From Gracilimonas sp. (lineage in GTDB: Bacteria; Bacteroidota; Rhodothermia; Balneolales; Balneolaceae): 64,000 nt of DNA. A program made the translations under genes and the position numbers. The stretch spans positions 858,352 through 922,351 of the forward strand of contig NZ_JAEPPI010000002.1 of the NCBI RefSeq assembly GCF_017641085.1, in the 5' to 3' direction. The notes below the pieces were generated by a model, which worked only from the letters and a program-made list of their open reading frames with translations, did no database searches and had not been told where the DNA came from. Of the stretch, positions 61,751-64,000 are shown one piece after another. How positions within the stretch are numbered: the stretch's first letter is position 1; the number at the start of each line of letters is the position of its first letter.

Positions 61751-63892
61751 ATGTCTGAGACGAAGCAAAAAACAGATCCAAAAATTTTAGATAAAATCCG
61801 CCGGACGCGGAATATCGGTATCATGGCTCACATCGATGCCGGTAAGACAACCGTAACCGAGCGTATTTTATTTTACACCGGTCGTAGTCACCGAATTGGT
61901 GAGGTGCATGATGGTGCTGCTACTATGGACTGGATGGAGCAGGAGCAGGAGCGAGGTATTACCATTACTTCTGCTGCAACTCACTGTATCTGGAAAGATC
62001 ACCGGATTAATATTATTGATACTCCGGGTCACGTTGACTTTACCGTAGAGGTGGAGCGTTCTTTGCGTGTGTTGGATGGAGCGGTTTTCGTGCTTGACTC
62101 TGTGGGAGCTGTTCAGCCTCAGTCAGAAACAGTTTGGCGTCAGGCTAATAAGTACGAAGTTCCTTGTATGGCTTTCGTTAATAAAATGGACAAAGTAGGA
62201 GCTGACTTCTACAATGTTATTGACGAGCTTGATGAAAAACTGAATGCGAACCCTATTCCAATTCAGATTCCAATTGGCGCTGAAGCTGACTTTCAGGGCG
62301 TTGTTGACCTTATTAATATGAACGCCATCATTTGGGATGATGAGTCTCTTGGTGCTAAGTATGAGGTTGTTGAGATTCCGGAAGATCTGAAAGAGAAGGC
62401 TGCTGAGTATCGAGGTATTATGCTTGAGGCGGTTGCTGATCATAATGATACCCTGATGGAAAAGTACCTGATGGAAGAAGAGATTAGTGCTGAAGAAATT
62501 ATTGAAGCTCTTCGTGAAGCAACTATTTCCAAGGATGTAACACCGGTAATGTTAGGTACCGCCCTTAAGAACAAAGGAGTTCAGGTATTGCTTGATCGTG
62601 TTCTGGATTTCATGCCTAACCCTCTGGATATTCCTCCAGTTAAGGGTATAGATCCTGAAACTGAAGAAGAAGTGAAGAAGGCTCCGGATGTAAATGCGCC
62701 ATTCTCAGCTCTTGCTTTCAAGATTATGACTGATCCTTATGTAGGTAGGCTTACGTTTGCTCGTGTATATTCCGGGCGGCTTGAAAAGGGTTCGTACATT
62801 TTAAACTCTTCAACTGGAAATCGTGAGCGTGTTGGTCGATTGCTTGAGATGCACGCTAACGACAAAAAAGATTTAGACTACATTCAGGCAGGAGATATTG
62901 CTGCTATTATCGGAATTAAAGAAGTGCACACCGGAGATACTCTGTGTGACGAAGATCATCCGGTAATTCTGGAGCAAATTACATTCCCTGAGCCTGTTAT
63001 TAAGCTGGCTGTAGAGCCGAAAACCAAGGCCGACAGTGAAAAGCTTTCTACTGGATTGCAGAAGCTGGCAGAAGAAGATCCTACCTTCCAGGTTAAAACT
63101 GACCATGAAACAGGTCAGACCACTATTGCCGGAATGGGTGAGCTTCACCTCGAGATTATTGTAGATCGTCTGAGACGAGAATTCAAAGTAGAAGCTAATG
63201 TTGGTGCCCCGCAGGTTTCTTATCGTGAAACCATTTCACAAAAAGTGGATCACCGCGAAATCTACAAGAAGCAGACAGGTGGTCGTGGTAAATTTGCTGA
63301 TATCTCTTTCGAGATTGGGCCAATTGCCGAATTTGAAGATTACGATGGTAATGAAGACAGAATTACCCGCGAAGAAGGATTTATTTTTATTAATGAAATT
63401 GTAGGTGGTAATATTCCGCGTGAATTTATCCCATCTGTAATGAAAGGATTCCAGCAGGCGTTATCTGCAGGTATCCAGGCTAACTACTCTGTTGAGAACA
63501 TCGGAGTTCGTTTGTATGACGGTTCTTACCACGATGTTGATTCTGACCAGTTGAGCTTTGAGTTATGTGCAAAACTCGGTTTCAGAAATTCAGCCCGTAA
63601 GGCCAAGCCTAAAATCCTTGAGCCGGTAATGAAAGTAGAAATCATTACTCCTGAAGAATATATGGGAGATGTAATCGGTGACTTGAATAGTCGTCGTGGA
63701 ATCATGCAGAGCATGGACTCGAACAATGAAGGTTCAGTCGTTAAGGCTCATGTACCGCTTTCTGAAATGTTCGGTTACTCTACCGACTTAAGGTCTGCTA
63801 CTCAGGGCCGCGCGGTATATTCGATGGAATTCTACGATTACACTGAAGTACCTGAAGCTATTGCTCAGGAAATCATCGAGAGCCAAACATAA
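61751..63892 (+). CDS. fusA: Elongation factor G
   Basis: Translocation GTPase, 713 residues. Motifs are [12 protein letters not shown] (G1), [10 protein letters not shown] (G2), [14 protein letters not shown] (G3), N-K-M-D-K (G4), then domains II-V with [18 protein letters not shown] and [13 protein letters not shown] near the end. This is the housekeeping copy by its place in the str operon, 25 bp after rpsG and 34 bp before tuf. Codon choice is strongly biased, as expected for a highly expressed gene. Confidence 0.98.
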   Translation: MSETKQKTDPKILDKIRRTRNIGIMAHIDAGKTTVTERILFYTGRSHRIGEVHDGAATMDWMEQEQERGITITSAATHCIWKDHRINIIDTPGHVDFTVEVERSLRVLDGAVFVLDSVGAVQPQSETVWRQANKYEVPCMAFVNKMDKVGADFYNVIDELDEKLNANPIPIQIPIGAEADFQGVVDLINMNAIIWDDESLGAKYEVVEIPEDLKEKAAEYRGIMLEAVADHNDTLMEKYLMEEEISAEEIIEALREATISKDVTPVMLGTALKNKGVQVLLDRVLDFMPNPLDIPPVKGIDPETEEEVKKAPDVNAPFSALAFKIMTDPYVGRLTFARVYSGRLEKGSYILNSSTGNRERVGRLLEMHANDKKDLDYIQAGDIAAIIGIKEVHTGDTLCDEDHPVILEQITFPEPVIKLAVEPKTKADSEKLSTGLQKLAEEDPTFQVKTDHETGQTTIAGMGELHLEIIVDRLRREFKVEANVGAPQVSYRETISQKVDHREIYKKQTGGRGKFADISFEIGPIAEFEDYDGNEDRITREEGFIFINEIVGGNIPREFIPSVMKGFQQALSAGIQANYSVENIGVRLYDGSYHDVDSDQLSFELCAKLGFRNSARKAKPKILEPVMKVEIITPEEYMGDVIGDLNSRRGIMQSMDSNNEGSVVKAHVPLSEMFGYSTDLRSATQGRAVYSMEFYDYTEVPEAIAQEIIESQT

Positions 63893-63926
63893 AAGAAATT
63901 AAACACTAAGATTAAACTATAGTATC

Positions 63927-64000
63927 ATGGCAAAAGAGACCTTTGAACGGAATAAGCCCCATGTGAACGTGGGAACAATTGGACACGTAGATCATGGTAA
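63927..64000 (+). CDS. tuf: Elongation factor Tu, 5' end only
   Basis: The last 74 bases encode [20 protein letters not shown] and continue V-D-H-G, the universal EF-Tu start up to the P-loop. The gene is cut by the window edge. EF-Tu carries aminoacyl-tRNA to the ribosome. Position after fusA is the standard str operon order. Confidence 0.97.
   Translation, partial: MAKETFERNKPHVNVGTIGHVDHG

Noticed and set aside
63198..63404. Frame within fusA on the same strand
   Set aside because: A shadow of the EF-G gene in another frame.

Overview
The window looks like chromosome from a marine-type member of the Bacteroidota or the neighbouring Balneolota. The evidence is a GldC homologue, three secreted proteins with a type IX secretion (T9SS) C-terminal sorting signal ending in K-K-x-x-L-x-K, SusC-type TonB-dependent receptors paired with DUF4249-type lipoproteins, frequent TTG starts, and promoter-like -7 boxes of the form TAnnTTTG. 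Placement in Balneolaceae is inference. No rRNA, CRISPR array, transposase or phage gene was seen.

Layout. 0-12 kb: end of a DUF3179 gene, a lipoprotein and ABC-F ATPase pair, gldC, a Memo-family protein with an atypical endonuclease III, glycyl-tRNA synthetase, a large CotH/lamin-tail T9SS protein, and a TonB-domain lipoprotein with a TPR protein. 12-17 kb: a DUF4249 lipoprotein and TonB receptor pair, followed by an AT-rich segment carrying a second DUF4249 lipoprotein and ending in a second copy of the receptor's last 28 codons. 17-25 kb: rpmH-rnpA-yidC, a PD-(D/E)xK protein, pepP, a four-helix-bundle gene in repeat-rich flanks, ispH, yjbQ and two membrane proteins. 25.6 kb: the small SRP RNA. 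25.8-30.4 kb: secreted enzymes (DUF2911, amidohydrolase, exported MsrA, creatininase family), a third DUF4249-like lipoprotein and tRNA-Leu(GAG).

30.7-36 kb: a tight leftward run, dnaA-folB-folK-deoxynucleoside kinase-DUF4834-TPR, preceded by a 380-bp gap with four DnaA-box-like sites (candidate oriC), then prmC. 36-43 kb: outer-membrane protein, HAD phosphatase, enolase, DUF3592 protein, recF, a DUF721/DciA-like protein and a YbbR protein. Together dnaA, recF, the DUF721 gene and rpmH-rnpA-yidC suggest an origin-proximal region. 43-51 kb: an SDR without the YxxxK pair, tandem beta-carbonic anhydrases (one lipoprotein, one cytosolic), a TonB receptor, a Na+/Ca2+ exchanger and an FG-GAP T9SS protein. 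51-60.7 kb: typA, a sialidase-like repeat T9SS protein, a lipoprotein, a membrane-anchored AraC/TPR regulator and recG. 60.7-64 kb: the str operon rpsL-rpsG-fusA-tuf, with tuf cut by the window edge.

The most unusual pattern is that two accessory segments (15.3-16.8 kb and 55.8-58.6 kb) each sit at the 3' end of a gene and are bounded on the far side by an extra in-frame copy of that gene's last codons (TonB receptor and recG). In both cases the copies differ mostly at silent positions, which points to recombination with related DNA rather than decay in place.
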